DNA from: Peribacter sp043814035
GTDB taxonomy: Bacteria > Patescibacteriota > Gracilibacteria > Peribacterales > Peribacteraceae
Assembly (NCBI GenBank): GCA_043814035.1
Contig: JBDRKJ010000010.1
Location: forward strand, 1 to 64,000
Length of the DNA: 64,000 nucleotides
Direction: 5' to 3'
In this document: positions 7,843-15,504 of the stretch, in pieces
Position numbering within the stretch: the first letter of the stretch is position 1
How the letters are laid out: each line of letters starts with the position of its first letter
Position numbers and translations under genes: made by a program
The notes under the pieces: generated by a model
The model's database searches: none
What the model saw: only the letters and a program-made list of their open reading frames with translations
Told to the model about the DNA's origin: nothing

Positions 7843-7995
7843 CCGTCGCGAAGCGACACGGACAAATCGTGCCGAAGCGTGGGTCTCGTGGGTTCCCGCC
7901 GTGCTGGCCGAAGGTCCCCCGAGGGGGAAGGCACACCACATTAAGGGAAGGGTGGGTTCGTGGGAGGGAAACCGTAGGTTGCCCTTCCACGCACA
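7843..7995 (+). repeat. Two-hairpin intergenic element, copy A
   Basis: The element starts straight after the stop codon with CCGTCGCGAAGCGAC, continues through a GC-rich imperfect stem, then TTAAGGGAAGGGTGGG and a closing hairpin GTGGGAGGGAAACCG / GGTTGCCCTTCCAC. Copies B (8062-8191), C (60141-60240) and, inverted, D (34706-34803) share this order of parts. It contains no ORF of note. Confidence 0.65.
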
Positions 7996-8061
7996 ACACC
8001 CCTACGAAGAACCGGCGATCTACGTGTTGCCGATGGAGAATTACAAAGACGCAATAAGATA
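7996..8061 (+). pseudogene. Displaced 3' end of the yqfO-like gene
   Basis: The segment matches 7776-7841 at a constant offset of 220 bp and encodes HPYEEPAIYVLPMENYKDAIR, against the gene's ...KDVIK. About eleven bases differ within the shared reading frame, almost all at third positions. Similarity continues past the stop (ATAAC--TCGCGAA). No upstream part of the second copy exists. Confidence 0.85.
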
Positions 8062-8191
8062 ACTATCGCGAACCCCGCACTTGCTGCGGGGTGGAGCGAT
8101 ACCGCTTAAGGGAAAAGAGAGCCCATGAGAGAAAAACCGGCCTGTCGGCCGTAGCCCCGAAGGGCAAAGGCTGAAGGTTTGTCTCTCATGA
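8062..8191 (+). repeat. Two-hairpin intergenic element, copy B, with a nested insertion
   Basis: It begins TCGCGAACCCCGCAC-TTGC-TGCGGGGTGGAGCGA, then TTAAGGGAAAAGAGAGC, and ends with a hairpin CATGAGAGAAAAACC / GGTTTGTCTCTCATG. Copy C near 60.2 kb is the same except that about 35 bases (8140-8174, GGCCTGTCGGCCG...GGCTGAA) are absent from its hairpin loop. Copy B therefore seems to carry a second, smaller palindrome. The region lies between the yqfO remnant and the stop of the M23 gene and may terminate it. Confidence 0.7.
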
Positions 8192-8192
8192 A

Positions 8193-9698
8193 TTATTTCA
8201 CATACTTCATCGGCTGACTCTGCACATTGAATGGAATGGCCTGGATAACCAGGGTGCGTCGACCGTGCGGGAGCACGCCGATCTCGGCGCGACCATCGTG
8301 GAAGTCCAAGACCGAGAGTGTATCGGGCTGAAAGTCTGCATCGCCGAACGACGCGCGCAGCACGATATCGCGATCGAGCATGGGCGAGGTCACCACGCTG
8401 TTGTCTTTATCGAGCAGCGTAATGCGTACACGCTCCCATGATCGATCGGAGTACGATCCATCGTGGGTGATCTGCACGGTCACGACGGGCGTGCCGGATG
8501 CCGGTGGCAGAGATTCCGCGCGGCTCACTATCACTTCGCGACGCTGCACCACTTCACCCGTCTCAACCGGGAGTGCGGATGTGATCGGGACTTGAGACGA
8601 AGAGGATGCAGAAGACACTGGTATCGCGACAACGGTTGTTTGACGTTGGGCCAGACGTTCTGCAACGGCGACTGCCAGACGCTCTGTACGTTCCGCTCTG
8701 CGATCCGCAACACGCGTTTGAATGCGCGAGAGCCACGTCTGGCTGGTGACACTCGAAGAGGCAGCTGAGCGGACACTCGTCGTCGATTGGTCGACCACGG
8801 TGAGTACGGGCGTGTAATCGGCTTGCACGTAGAGCAAGGGATTAACAGTGAAGGAGGTACCCCGATCACTGTGGAATCCGCGATCAATTGCCTGTGTGGT
8901 GGAGTACCCGGCAGCCCGCAGTTCCTCGGTTGTAAAGGGCCAGTACGGATGCCACGGCGCATCATTGCGATCGATCTGAAAGTGCAAGTGCGGACCGGTG
9001 ACCTCGCCGGTCTGCCCCGAGAGCGCGATCTGTTCACCCTTCTCGACAATGTCTCCGGGGTCCACGAAGGTGACACTCAAGTGAGCGTAGTTACTGTAGA
9101 GCACAGTGGTCTGCGCGGGATTCGAGGGATCAGGAATATTGGGATGTCGAATGACCACCGTTGTGCCGAACCCCGCCACATTCCTCACCTCACTGACAAT
9201 ACCACTGGCAATGGAGCGAACCGGCGTTCCGGACGGCACGCGAATATCGACAGCAGGATGGCTGCCGGAGTTCTCATCACCGGTTGCGTAGGATCCCATG
9301 TAACTCACGGAGTAAATCACGCGGGCCGCTTCGTCATTGAGCGATGTGGTGTAGGTCGGCAACTCAATGAGGAAGTCCTGTGGAACTTCGCGGAAGGAGT
9401 GCTCTTGGGGGTTCCCTCCGTAGCGATACCAACGAACGTAATCGGGTACGAGGGCAATCGGCGTGACTGTGCCGGTGTAGACGATCAGACTATCATTATC
9501 GCGTCCCAGAACGGATTTCCAGAACACCTGCCACCCATGCTGACCGACCATATTCCCTGTGACAAAGGCCAGGACCGAGAGGATAGCCACCCAGAAAGAC
9601 GTGCGCTGCGCCAGATAGTGAAACGCATGCGGTTCCACCTGACGATGCAGCGGAGATGCCTTGAAGCCCAGTGTCTTGCGCGATACAAGATGTGTCAT
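8193..9698 (-). CDS. M23-family metallopeptidase, membrane-anchored
   Basis: The 501-residue protein has one N-terminal TM helix (about 34-52), a linker and a LytM/M23 domain with GSHPAVDIRV (metal His and Asp) and GPHLHFQID (HxH). These zinc enzymes cut peptide cross-bridges in peptidoglycan, or act as activators when degenerate; the motifs here look complete. A Ser-rich stretch and a C-terminal beta-rich domain follow. I place the start at ATG 9698 because a TATTAT box at 9730-9725 would put the transcript start between the GTG at 9722 and this ATG. The gene is divergent from the TsaE-HD gene and the two share a 41-bp promoter region. Confidence 0.85.
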   Translation of the reverse strand: MTHLVSRKTLGFKASPLHRQVEPHAFHYLAQRTSFWVAILSVLAFVTGNMVGQHGWQVFWKSVLGRDNDSLIVYTGTVTPIALVPDYVRWYRYGGNPQEHSFREVPQDFLIELPTYTTSLNDEAARVIYSVSYMGSYATGDENSGSHPAVDIRVPSGTPVRSIASGIVSEVRNVAGFGTTVVIRHPNIPDPSNPAQTTVLYSNYAHLSVTFVDPGDIVEKGEQIALSGQTGEVTGPHLHFQIDRNDAPWHPYWPFTTEELRAAGYSTTQAIDRGFHSDRGTSFTVNPLLYVQADYTPVLTVVDQSTTSVRSAASSSVTSQTWLSRIQTRVADRRAERTERLAVAVAERLAQRQTTVVAIPVSSASSSSQVPITSALPVETGEVVQRREVIVSRAESLPPASGTPVVTVQITHDGSYSDRSWERVRITLLDKDNSVVTSPMLDRDIVLRASFGDADFQPDTLSVLDFHDGRAEIGVLPHGRRTLVIQAIPFNVQSQPMKYVK

Positions 9699-9722
9699 AG
9701 GAGTTCTGTTTTTGTCTGTCAC

Positions 9723-9728
9723 TATAAT
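9723..9728 (+). promoter_or_regulatory. -10 box of the TsaE-HD gene
   Basis: TATAAT ends 11 bases before the ATG at 9740, so transcription would start about five bases before it. This is one of several near-leaderless arrangements in the window. No good -35 hexamer is visible. Confidence 0.6.
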
Positions 9729-9739
9729 AACATTTTGCT

Positions 9740-10768
9740 ATGATTTCGTCAATGAGCAATTCATCTACTATTTGGCTTCCAGATGCGACGAAGACGCATT
9801 TTGCAGGAGGATCTCTCGCCCAAACGCTCTACGGAATCCCTGAGACGATCTGGCTCACCGGAACGCTCGGTGCAGGCAAGACCACCTTGCTGCAGGGAAT
9901 GGGTGAAGCACTGGGAATCATGCAGCGTCTCACGAGTCCGACGTATGCCTTGGAGCAGCGTTACCACACGCATCACTTCGGTGAGCTCCTGCACATCGAT
10001 CTTTATCGACTCACAGGGCGCGAGGCAGATCAACTCGTGCAATCATCGCAGAACCATCATGGTATTCGTTGTATTGAGTGGGCGGATCGGCTGCCAGAGC
10101 CGTGGGGAGAAAATGGCATTCTCCTCTCGCTTACGGAACGTCCTCGTGAAGAAGGTAGAGAGCTCACGCTCACTTTCTGTGACATGCCGCTACCAACAGA
10201 TGAACAAATCCATGCCTGGCGCGAAGAGCTCTGTCTCTCACACCTCATTGGGCGACACTGTGATGCCGTGGCCGATGCGGCAGTGCGGTTTGGTGAAGAG
10301 CTTATGAAACAGGGCCAGATCATCCGTCTCGATGCCCTGCGTGCTGCGGGGGCGGTGCATGATCTGCTGCGATTCGTGGATTTTCACCGGGGAACATCGC
10401 ATGTCGCACGCGAGAGTAATCCAGAGCACGCAGACACGTGGGCAAGGGTAAAAGCTCAGTACCCCGATCTACGCCACGAAGCAGCGGTTGCCCAGTTTCT
10501 TACAGGAAAGGGGTTTCCTGAGCTTGCCGAGATCGTGCGTGTACATGGCCTCACTCTCGCCGATGCTCTACGTATCACTATCGAGCAGCGCCTGCTCTAC
10601 TACGCCGACAAACGCGTGAAGCTCGACGAAGTCGTAAGTTTGGAGGAGCGGCTCCGTGATTTCACGGTACGGTACAGTAACTTGGGCAAACTGCAGGAAT
10701 CCGATGCGTGGTACGACGAGGCACGAAGAACGGAGCATGATCTGTTTCCCGATGGGCCTCCTTTCTGA
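9740..10768 (+). CDS. tsaE: TsaE ATPase fused to an HD-domain hydrolase
   Basis: Residues 1-150 form a TsaE domain: Walker A in GTLGAGKTTLLQGMG, SPTYALEQRY, LLHIDLYRL and CIEWADRLPEPWG. TsaE works with TsaB, TsaC and TsaD to make threonylcarbamoyladenosine at position 37 of ANN-decoding tRNAs. Residues from about 165 to 310 look like an HD phosphohydrolase: RHCDAVADAAVRFGEEL, VHDLLRF, later LRHEAAVAQFL, VRVHGLTLADA and YYADKRV, matching the H...HD...H...H...D spacing. Typical TsaE is only about 150 residues. The HD substrate is unknown; a nucleotide or phosphoester is usual for the superfamily. An internal Met at 9752 is an alternative start. Confidence 0.85.
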   Translation: MISSMSNSSTIWLPDATKTHFAGGSLAQTLYGIPETIWLTGTLGAGKTTLLQGMGEALGIMQRLTSPTYALEQRYHTHHFGELLHIDLYRLTGREADQLVQSSQNHHGIRCIEWADRLPEPWGENGILLSLTERPREEGRELTLTFCDMPLPTDEQIHAWREELCLSHLIGRHCDAVADAAVRFGEELMKQGQIIRLDALRAAGAVHDLLRFVDFHRGTSHVARESNPEHADTWARVKAQYPDLRHEAAVAQFLTGKGFPELAEIVRVHGLTLADALRITIEQRLLYYADKRVKLDEVVSLEERLRDFTVRYSNLGKLQESDAWYDEARRTEHDLFPDGPPF

Positions 10769-10780
10769 CACACTACAGAT

Positions 10781-11548
10781 ATGATGACTGCCTCCCCTTT
10801 TCTCTTGAGCATGTTGAGTGTGCTGCTCGTCAGCCTCATCTCGCTCGTCGGCGTGATGCTCTTTGCGCTGCATGAACGCTTCATCAGACAATCACTACTC
10901 CTGCTGGTCGGTTTTTCGGCAGGGGCGCTTCTTGGCGATGTCTTTCTGCACATTTTTCCTGAGATGCTGGAAGACACATCGACGCTGATCTCGCCGTTTC
11001 TCTTGGTCCTCGTCGGTATGCTCCTCTCCTTCGTTATTGAAAAAGTCATACACTGGCGGCATTGCCACTGCTCGGCGCTCCCCAAGGAATCGATGCACGT
11101 GCATCCCGTGGGGGTGATGAACCTCATCGGAGACGGCATGCACAATTTCATCGATGGCATGTTGATTGCGGGCAGCTACCTCGTCAGTCCGCAGATTGGC
11201 ATTGCAACGACCGTGGCAGTTGTCCTCCACGAGATCCCGCAGGAAATCGGCGATTTCGCCATACTGCTCTTCAGCGGATTCACTGTGCGCAAGGCGGCAA
11301 TCTTCAATCTGCTGTCGGCACTCGTCGCATTTCTCGGAGTATTCGCTGTCTTTGCGGCCTCCTCATCTCTTCCGCACTTCGCAGGATTTCTGCTCCCCAT
11401 TGCGGCAGGGAATTTTCTCTACATCGCCGGGGCAGACCTCATGCCAGAACTCCACAAAGAAACCCGCCTGTCGCGCGCCCTTCTTCAGCTCATCGCCATT
11501 CTGTCGGGTATCGGTGTCATGCACCTGCTTACGATGATCGAAATTTGA
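10781..11548 (+). CDS. ZIP-family metal transporter
   Basis: The 255-residue membrane protein has about eight TM segments. TM4 contains GDGMHNFIDGMLIAG and TM5 contains VVLHEIPQEIGDFAIL, the paired His/Glu metal-site motifs of ZIP (SLC39) transporters, with a His-containing loop before them (HWRHCHC, HVHPVG). ZIP proteins bring zinc or other divalent metals into the cytosol. It follows the TsaE-HD gene by 12 bp, suggesting co-transcription. Two Met codons (10781, 10784) are equally possible starts. Confidence 0.9.
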   Translation: MMTASPFLLSMLSVLLVSLISLVGVMLFALHERFIRQSLLLLVGFSAGALLGDVFLHIFPEMLEDTSTLISPFLLVLVGMLLSFVIEKVIHWRHCHCSALPKESMHVHPVGVMNLIGDGMHNFIDGMLIAGSYLVSPQIGIATTVAVVLHEIPQEIGDFAILLFSGFTVRKAAIFNLLSALVAFLGVFAVFAASSSLPHFAGFLLPIAAGNFLYIAGADLMPELHKETRLSRALLQLIAILSGIGVMHLLTMIEI

Positions 11549-11551
11549 GCG

Positions 11552-12154
11552 TTAGAGTCTCCACGGAATGAGTTCGTGAGAGACGGTTTCTGCGAAGGCC
11601 GACGTCGAAATACCTAGAATAACGGGGGCAGCAAGCAGCAGAATGAGTGTGGCCACAAGCAGAAAGAGTACGAGCCTCTCACCCGATGCGAGCGCTTTCC
11701 CCAGCCGAGTGTGTAGTGTGCGCATGTGCTCGCCGATGTGCAGTAGCATTTCGAGAAACCGGTGCAGAATTTCAAATTTTGGCAGGAACACACCCAGCAA
11801 TCGGGCCAGCGAAAGATCCGCGCGTACCACGCCGCTCATCGCGACCAATCCAATGGTGTGATGGAGGTACACCGAGAACGTGAGCGCCATGGTGAGCAGA
11901 AAGACGTCGATCAGACTCTCGCGCAGACTGCCCTCAATCGTGCGGCCCCAGCCAAGATGGTGCACCTCACGATACTTCACCATGTCGAGCGCGATGTGCG
12001 CAGCAATAAGCATGGCGAAAGCACCCAGATTGAGAATGGCCGCTACGACGACCGTGAGCACGAGGTACCCTGCATGAAATGCAGGTAGGTCATCATGCTC
12101 GTGTGCGAAGTGACGGAGCGTGAGGATGGCGAATTGACTGTGTGTATGAAACAT
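11552..12154 (-). CDS. Hypothetical polytopic membrane protein
   Basis: I do not recognise this 200-residue protein. It begins MFHTHSQFAIL and has a His-rich N-terminus, two or three long hydrophobic segments between residues 28 and 110, an amphipathic stretch and a final TM (about 165-190). It converges with the ZIP transporter gene three bases away. A perfect TATAAT at 12167-12162 lies seven bases from the ATG, so the mRNA is probably leaderless. The His-rich ends could suggest a metal link with the ZIP gene, but the orientation argues against an operon. Confidence 0.6.
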   Translation of the reverse strand: MFHTHSQFAILTLRHFAHEHDDLPAFHAGYLVLTVVVAAILNLGAFAMLIAAHIALDMVKYREVHHLGWGRTIEGSLRESLIDVFLLTMALTFSVYLHHTIGLVAMSGVVRADLSLARLLGVFLPKFEILHRFLEMLLHIGEHMRTLHTRLGKALASGERLVLFLLVATLILLLAAPVILGISTSAFAETVSHELIPWRL

Positions 12155-12161
12155 TTCTATT

Positions 12162-12167
12162 ATTATA
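12162..12167 (-). promoter_or_regulatory. -10 box for the membrane protein at 11552-12154
   Basis: TATAAT on the minus strand, separated by seven bases from the ATG at 12154. A start site at the usual distance would fall at or next to the A of the ATG. Confidence 0.6.
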
Positions 12168-12208
12168 CAATATAATATGGATATTGTGAACCATCGAAAT
12201 ATCCGACG

Positions 12209-13504
12209 TTATTTTCCGATCTTGGGCTGTTCTCGCACAATCGAGCGTACACGCTCTAATCGTTCCTGCACCTCTCGCTCGAATCCCCGGTTGGTCGGTT
12301 CATAGAAGGACTGCGGCGCAACACCCATCGGAAAGTACTGCTCGCGCACCACTCCCTGCTGAGTATCGTGCGGGTACTGGTAACCTTTGCCGTATCCCTG
12401 CTCCGCCATGCCCTTGATGGGTGCATTGCGTAAATGCAGAGGAACTTCGAGCGTTGGAGAGGAACGAATGACCTCCCGCGCGCCTTTCATGGCCCGGGTG
12501 ATGGCATTGCTCTTGGGAGCCTGACTCAAGTAGATACAGGCATGCGCCAGAAAGAACTCCCCTTCGGGTACACCCACAAATTCAAACGCCTGCCATGCTG
12601 CAACAACCATCTGCAATGCGCGCGGATCGGCGTTGCCGATATCCTCGCTCGCGAAGATGACCATGCGCCGAAAGAGGAACCGCGGTTCCTCGCCTCCCGC
12701 AAGCATCTTGAACATCCACAGAAGTGCAGCATCGCAATCGCTCCCGCGCATGCTCTTGATGAAGGCAGAGACAGAGTTGTAGTGCTCCTCGCCCGTGCGG
12801 TCATAGCGCTTGCCACGGTCGCGAAAGAGCGCATCAATCTCTTTGAGTGAGAGATTCTTGCCAGCGGTGAGTACGGCCATTTCGAGCAGATTGAGCGCGA
12901 TGCGCGCATCGCCGTTGGCGAGCAGGGTAATCCGCTCCAATGCTTTCTGCTCCACCTGCACTTTGCCATGAAGCCCTCGTTCATCGGTCAGGGCCCGTTG
13001 CAGAATTGTGAGCAGATCCTGCTGCGTGAGGGGCTTTAATAAAGTCACCTGCGATCGCGAGACTAAGGCGGAGTTCACCTCGAAGTACGGATTCTCGGTG
13101 GTTGCACCAATGAGGATCACCACGCCGCTCTCGACGTACGGGAGCAGGGCATCTTGTTGGCTCTTGTTGAACCGGTGAATCTCGTCAATGAAGAGCACCG
13201 TACGCTGTTTCAATCCTGTAAAGAGTCGCTCGGCTTCTGCACACACTTCGCGCAGCTCTTTGACCCCGCTCAAGACGGCATTGATCTGGACAAAGTGCGC
13301 CTTCGTGCGCTGCGCAACGATTTTTGCAAGCGTCGTCTTGCCCGTGCCCGGGGGGCCCGCGAGAATCACCGACGAGAGCGCATCTTCCTCAATCGCGGTG
13401 CGCAACATGCTCCCCTGCCCCATCATGTGCTCCTGTCCCACGAATTCCTCCAGCGTAAGAGGGCGGAGACGAAAAGCCAGTGGCGCAGCATTCTTCGTGG
13501 TCAT
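12209..13504 (-). CDS. rarA: Replication-associated recombination protein A (RarA/MgsA)
   Basis: The 431-residue AAA+ ATPase has GPPGTGKTTLAKIVA (Walker A), VLFIDEIHRFNKSQQD (Walker B with the family-specific HRFNK), GATTENPYFEVNSALVSRSQ (sensor 1 and arginine finger region) and the C-terminal tetramerisation part with YQYPHD. RarA acts at stalled replication forks and is related to the clamp-loader family. Length and motifs are normal. It is divergent from a small gene at 13588. Confidence 0.95.
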   Translation of the reverse strand: MTTKNAAPLAFRLRPLTLEEFVGQEHMMGQGSMLRTAIEEDALSSVILAGPPGTGKTTLAKIVAQRTKAHFVQINAVLSGVKELREVCAEAERLFTGLKQRTVLFIDEIHRFNKSQQDALLPYVESGVVILIGATTENPYFEVNSALVSRSQVTLLKPLTQQDLLTILQRALTDERGLHGKVQVEQKALERITLLANGDARIALNLLEMAVLTAGKNLSLKEIDALFRDRGKRYDRTGEEHYNSVSAFIKSMRGSDCDAALLWMFKMLAGGEEPRFLFRRMVIFASEDIGNADPRALQMVVAAWQAFEFVGVPEGEFFLAHACIYLSQAPKSNAITRAMKGAREVIRSSPTLEVPLHLRNAPIKGMAEQGYGKGYQYPHDTQQGVVREQYFPMGVAPQSFYEPTNRGFEREVQERLERVRSIVREQPKIGK

Positions 13505-13587
13505 GGATGATCATCCTACCGCTTGGAACGGTGAGTTGGTAGCACGTAGCCCAAAGAGGCCGGACGTGATACAATAGAAGGAGTCAT

Positions 13588-13974
13588 ATGAAAGATTTTA
13601 TTTCGACCATTCAAGGCCAGCCTGAGCTCTCGGAGGAGCAGCAGAAGAAAGTGGGGCAGTCTGTGGGGGGCAAAATGGGTGATGATCACGAGAAATTCGT
13701 GCAGACGATTCTCCGGATGCTCGATAACCATGAGATTGATGTCACGAAACCAGAAACATTCCTGAAGTTGGAGGTCTACAACCAGCTTGATGAAGAGTGG
13801 AGGGGTAAGGTGGATCTCGCACTCGTGAATATTGCGAGCCTGCTGAATCATATTGTAGAGTTCCGCCTCTCGAAGAAGACGCCCGATGAATCTCCTGAGC
13901 TCCAATCGATGATTGAGCACCTCTGGCAAATGAAACAGCGTATCGAAGAGACGCACGATGTCTTCAAGTTCTGA
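13588..13974 (+). CDS. Hypothetical 128-residue soluble protein
   Basis: I do not recognise a family. The protein is acidic and predicted mostly helical (SEEQQKKVGQSVGGKMGDD, ETFLKLEVYNQLDEEW, SLLNHIVEFRLSK). A TACAAT box at 13570-13575 and a purine-rich GAAGGAG at 13577-13583 precede the ATG, a clear promoter plus Shine-Dalgarno-like pair, although the two nearly overlap. It is followed after 15 bp by a small Pro/Gln/Glu-rich gene in the same direction. Confidence 0.7.
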   Translation: MKDFISTIQGQPELSEEQQKKVGQSVGGKMGDDHEKFVQTILRMLDNHEIDVTKPETFLKLEVYNQLDEEWRGKVDLALVNIASLLNHIVEFRLSKKTPDESPELQSMIEHLWQMKQRIEETHDVFKF

Positions 13975-13989
13975 TCCCTTCATCGAAGT

Positions 13990-14220
13990 ATGAACAAGCC
14001 CATGAAACATCCAGAAAAACCACGCGAAAACCCTGCGGATCAACCGCAAGAAGCTCCTTTGCAGGAGCGAGAGAAACAATCACAGCCTGAAACTACTCCT
14101 GAACAGGAAACAGTTCAGCAGTACGCAAATGTCATCGATGGTACCCGTCAACACCTCGAGGATCTCGCACGTAGGCTCCCGCAGAGCAAAGGACAGAAAC
14201 TGGAACGGTTCGTGGCGTGA
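13990..14220 (+). CDS. Hypothetical small Pro/Gln/Glu-rich protein
   Basis: This 76-residue product is dominated by Pro, Gln and Glu up to about residue 45 and ends with a possible helix (YANVIDGTRQHLEDLARRL). It is probably disordered. It shares direction with the previous gene at a 15-bp gap, so they may form an operon. Its short length and biased composition make it less certain than its neighbour. Confidence 0.5.
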   Translation: MNKPMKHPEKPRENPADQPQEAPLQEREKQSQPETTPEQETVQQYANVIDGTRQHLEDLARRLPQSKGQKLERFVA

Positions 14221-14221
14221 A

Positions 14222-14307
14222 TGAAGCAATATCCCCTCTCCCTACCCTCTCCCGTCGGGAGAGGGTGGAGCGAATTCTGCTTGTACAGAATGAGCGGGGG
14301 TGAGGGG
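14222..14307. repeat. CTCTCCC-type palindromic element
   Basis: CCCTCTCCCGTCGGGAGAGGG is followed by a smaller hairpin (AATTCTGC-TTGTAC-AGAAT) and GGGGGTGAGGGG. It lies just downstream of the small gene and ends where the miaA 3' remnant begins. Confidence 0.65.
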
Positions 14308-14325
14308 TGAAATCCAGTGGATGCG
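14308..14325 (-). pseudogene. Displaced 3' end of miaA (RIHWIS)
   Basis: On the minus strand CGCATCCACTGGATTTCA encodes RIHWIS, the same residues as the miaA codons at 14399-14416, at an offset of 91 bp. Six of 18 bases differ and all changes are silent. The match is short, so chance is possible, but position and polarity repeat the pattern at xerC, yqfO and nusG. Confidence 0.5.
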
Positions 14326-14340
14326 CGTATCCCCTTTCCA

Positions 14341-14386
14341 CCCTTCGACTCATCTTCGCTCTGCTCAGATTCGCTCAGGGCAAGCC
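14341..14386. repeat. Palindromic element overlapping the miaA 3' end
   Basis: CCCTTCGACTCATC and the arm ending CGCTCAGGG form an imperfect hairpin of the CCTGAGCG/CGAAGGG family seen at 6311-6338 and 53599-53662. It supplies the last codons of miaA (ACPERI and the stop). Confidence 0.6.
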
Positions 14387-15327
14387 ACTTCATTGCCAGA
14401 TATCCAGTGAATTCTACTGTCATTCCTCCACCAAGTACGTTGGCGTTTGGCGTACTGGCGGGTCTTTGCCGTGATCGTGTCTTGTAGTTCTTGATCCTGA
14501 CGCACGGTCTCCATCGCATCATGACCGAGCCGCTGAGCAATTTCGCGGTACCCGTGACTCTGCATACCCGGATCATCGATCGCGTAGCCGCGCTGCAGCA
14601 GTCCCGCAACCTCCTCTACCCATCCTGATGCAAACATCTGCTGCATGCGCTCGCCAATCCTGCGATGGAGTTCCTCGACAGGACATGTCATGCCGAGCAG
14701 AAGTAACGCGTAGGGTGAGGGTTTCGTACCTTTAGCATCCTGAAGAGACATTCCCGTCGACAGACACACCTCGAGAGCGCGAAGCAGATAGACCGTATTA
14801 CTCGGGTCGACGGAGAGCGCACCTTCGGGGTCTAGTTCCTGTAGACGTTCGTAGAGTGCTGTAGGACCCTCGCGCTTGAGATCAGTGTGCAATTGTGTGC
14901 GGAGTGCGGGATCTGGCACTTGCACGAACGAGAGATTGTCGATGATCGCACTCACATACAACATCGACCCACCGACGAGAAACGGGATATTCCCCCGCTC
15001 ATGGATACTATCGATCACCTGCTGGGCCTCGCGTTTATACCACGCCGCTGTCACTTCTTCCTTCGGGTCTTTCACGTCGAGAAGATGATGGGGAATGCCG
15101 CGCATTTCCTCAGATCGAATCTTCGCCGTACCGATATCGAGCCCCCGGTAGAGCTGGCGGGAATCCGCATTGACGATCTCCACCTGCCTCCCCTGCTCCT
15201 GAAGCAGTGCGGCCACCTCGAGCGAACACGAGGTCTTACCACTCGCCGTCTGTCCCACAAGCACGAGGAGCGGTCGCTGTGCGCTCTCTAAAAACCCGGC
15301 AATGTCTGGAAGTCCTGACAACTTCAT
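14365..15327 (-). CDS. miaA: tRNA dimethylallyltransferase
   Basis: The 320-residue protein has VGQTASGKTSCSLEVAALL (P-loop), NADSRQLYRGLDIGTAK (substrate Asp and Ser), HHLLDVKDPKEEVTAAWYK, VGGSMLYVSAI and the C-terminal AKRQRTWWRND motif that contacts tRNA. MiaA transfers dimethylallyl from DMAPP to A37 of tRNAs that read UNN codons. Together with TsaE in this window it shows retained A37 modification at both codon classes. The final residues (ACPERI) lie in a palindromic element, and a second copy of the true 3' end (RIHWIS) is found beyond it, so the C-terminus has probably been replaced. Confidence 0.95.
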   Translation of the reverse strand: MKLSGLPDIAGFLESAQRPLLVLVGQTASGKTSCSLEVAALLQEQGRQVEIVNADSRQLYRGLDIGTAKIRSEEMRGIPHHLLDVKDPKEEVTAAWYKREAQQVIDSIHERGNIPFLVGGSMLYVSAIIDNLSFVQVPDPALRTQLHTDLKREGPTALYERLQELDPEGALSVDPSNTVYLLRALEVCLSTGMSLQDAKGTKPSPYALLLLGMTCPVEELHRRIGERMQQMFASGWVEEVAGLLQRGYAIDDPGMQSHGYREIAQRLGHDAMETVRQDQELQDTITAKTRQYAKRQRTWWRNDSRIHWISGNEVACPERI

Positions 15328-15440
15328 CGATGCTATGATAGGCCGATAGATGCGATTTCTCCGAATTGTTTAGTGTACTTTACATTCCTCTGCACCACAT
15401 TCCCCACTCACGCCAACTGCCGGAAAACCTCAAAAAACCC

Positions 15441-15446
15441 TATAAT
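15441..15446 (+). promoter_or_regulatory. -10 box upstream of clpP
   Basis: TATAAT stands 58 bases before the clpP ATG. The intervening leader contains CCTACGCCCTACCCCC, which recurs just before frr (56030-56060). No convincing -35 is seen. Confidence 0.5.
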
Positions 15447-15504
15447 ATTTGTGAAGTGAGGATTCAAAACCTACGCCCTACCCCCTATTCCTAACCCTAT
15501 TCAC

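Noticed and set aside
8787..9743. 318-residue plus-strand frame opposite the M23 peptidase gene
   Set aside because: The M23 motifs are on the minus strand; the plus frame has no domain and arises from codon bias.
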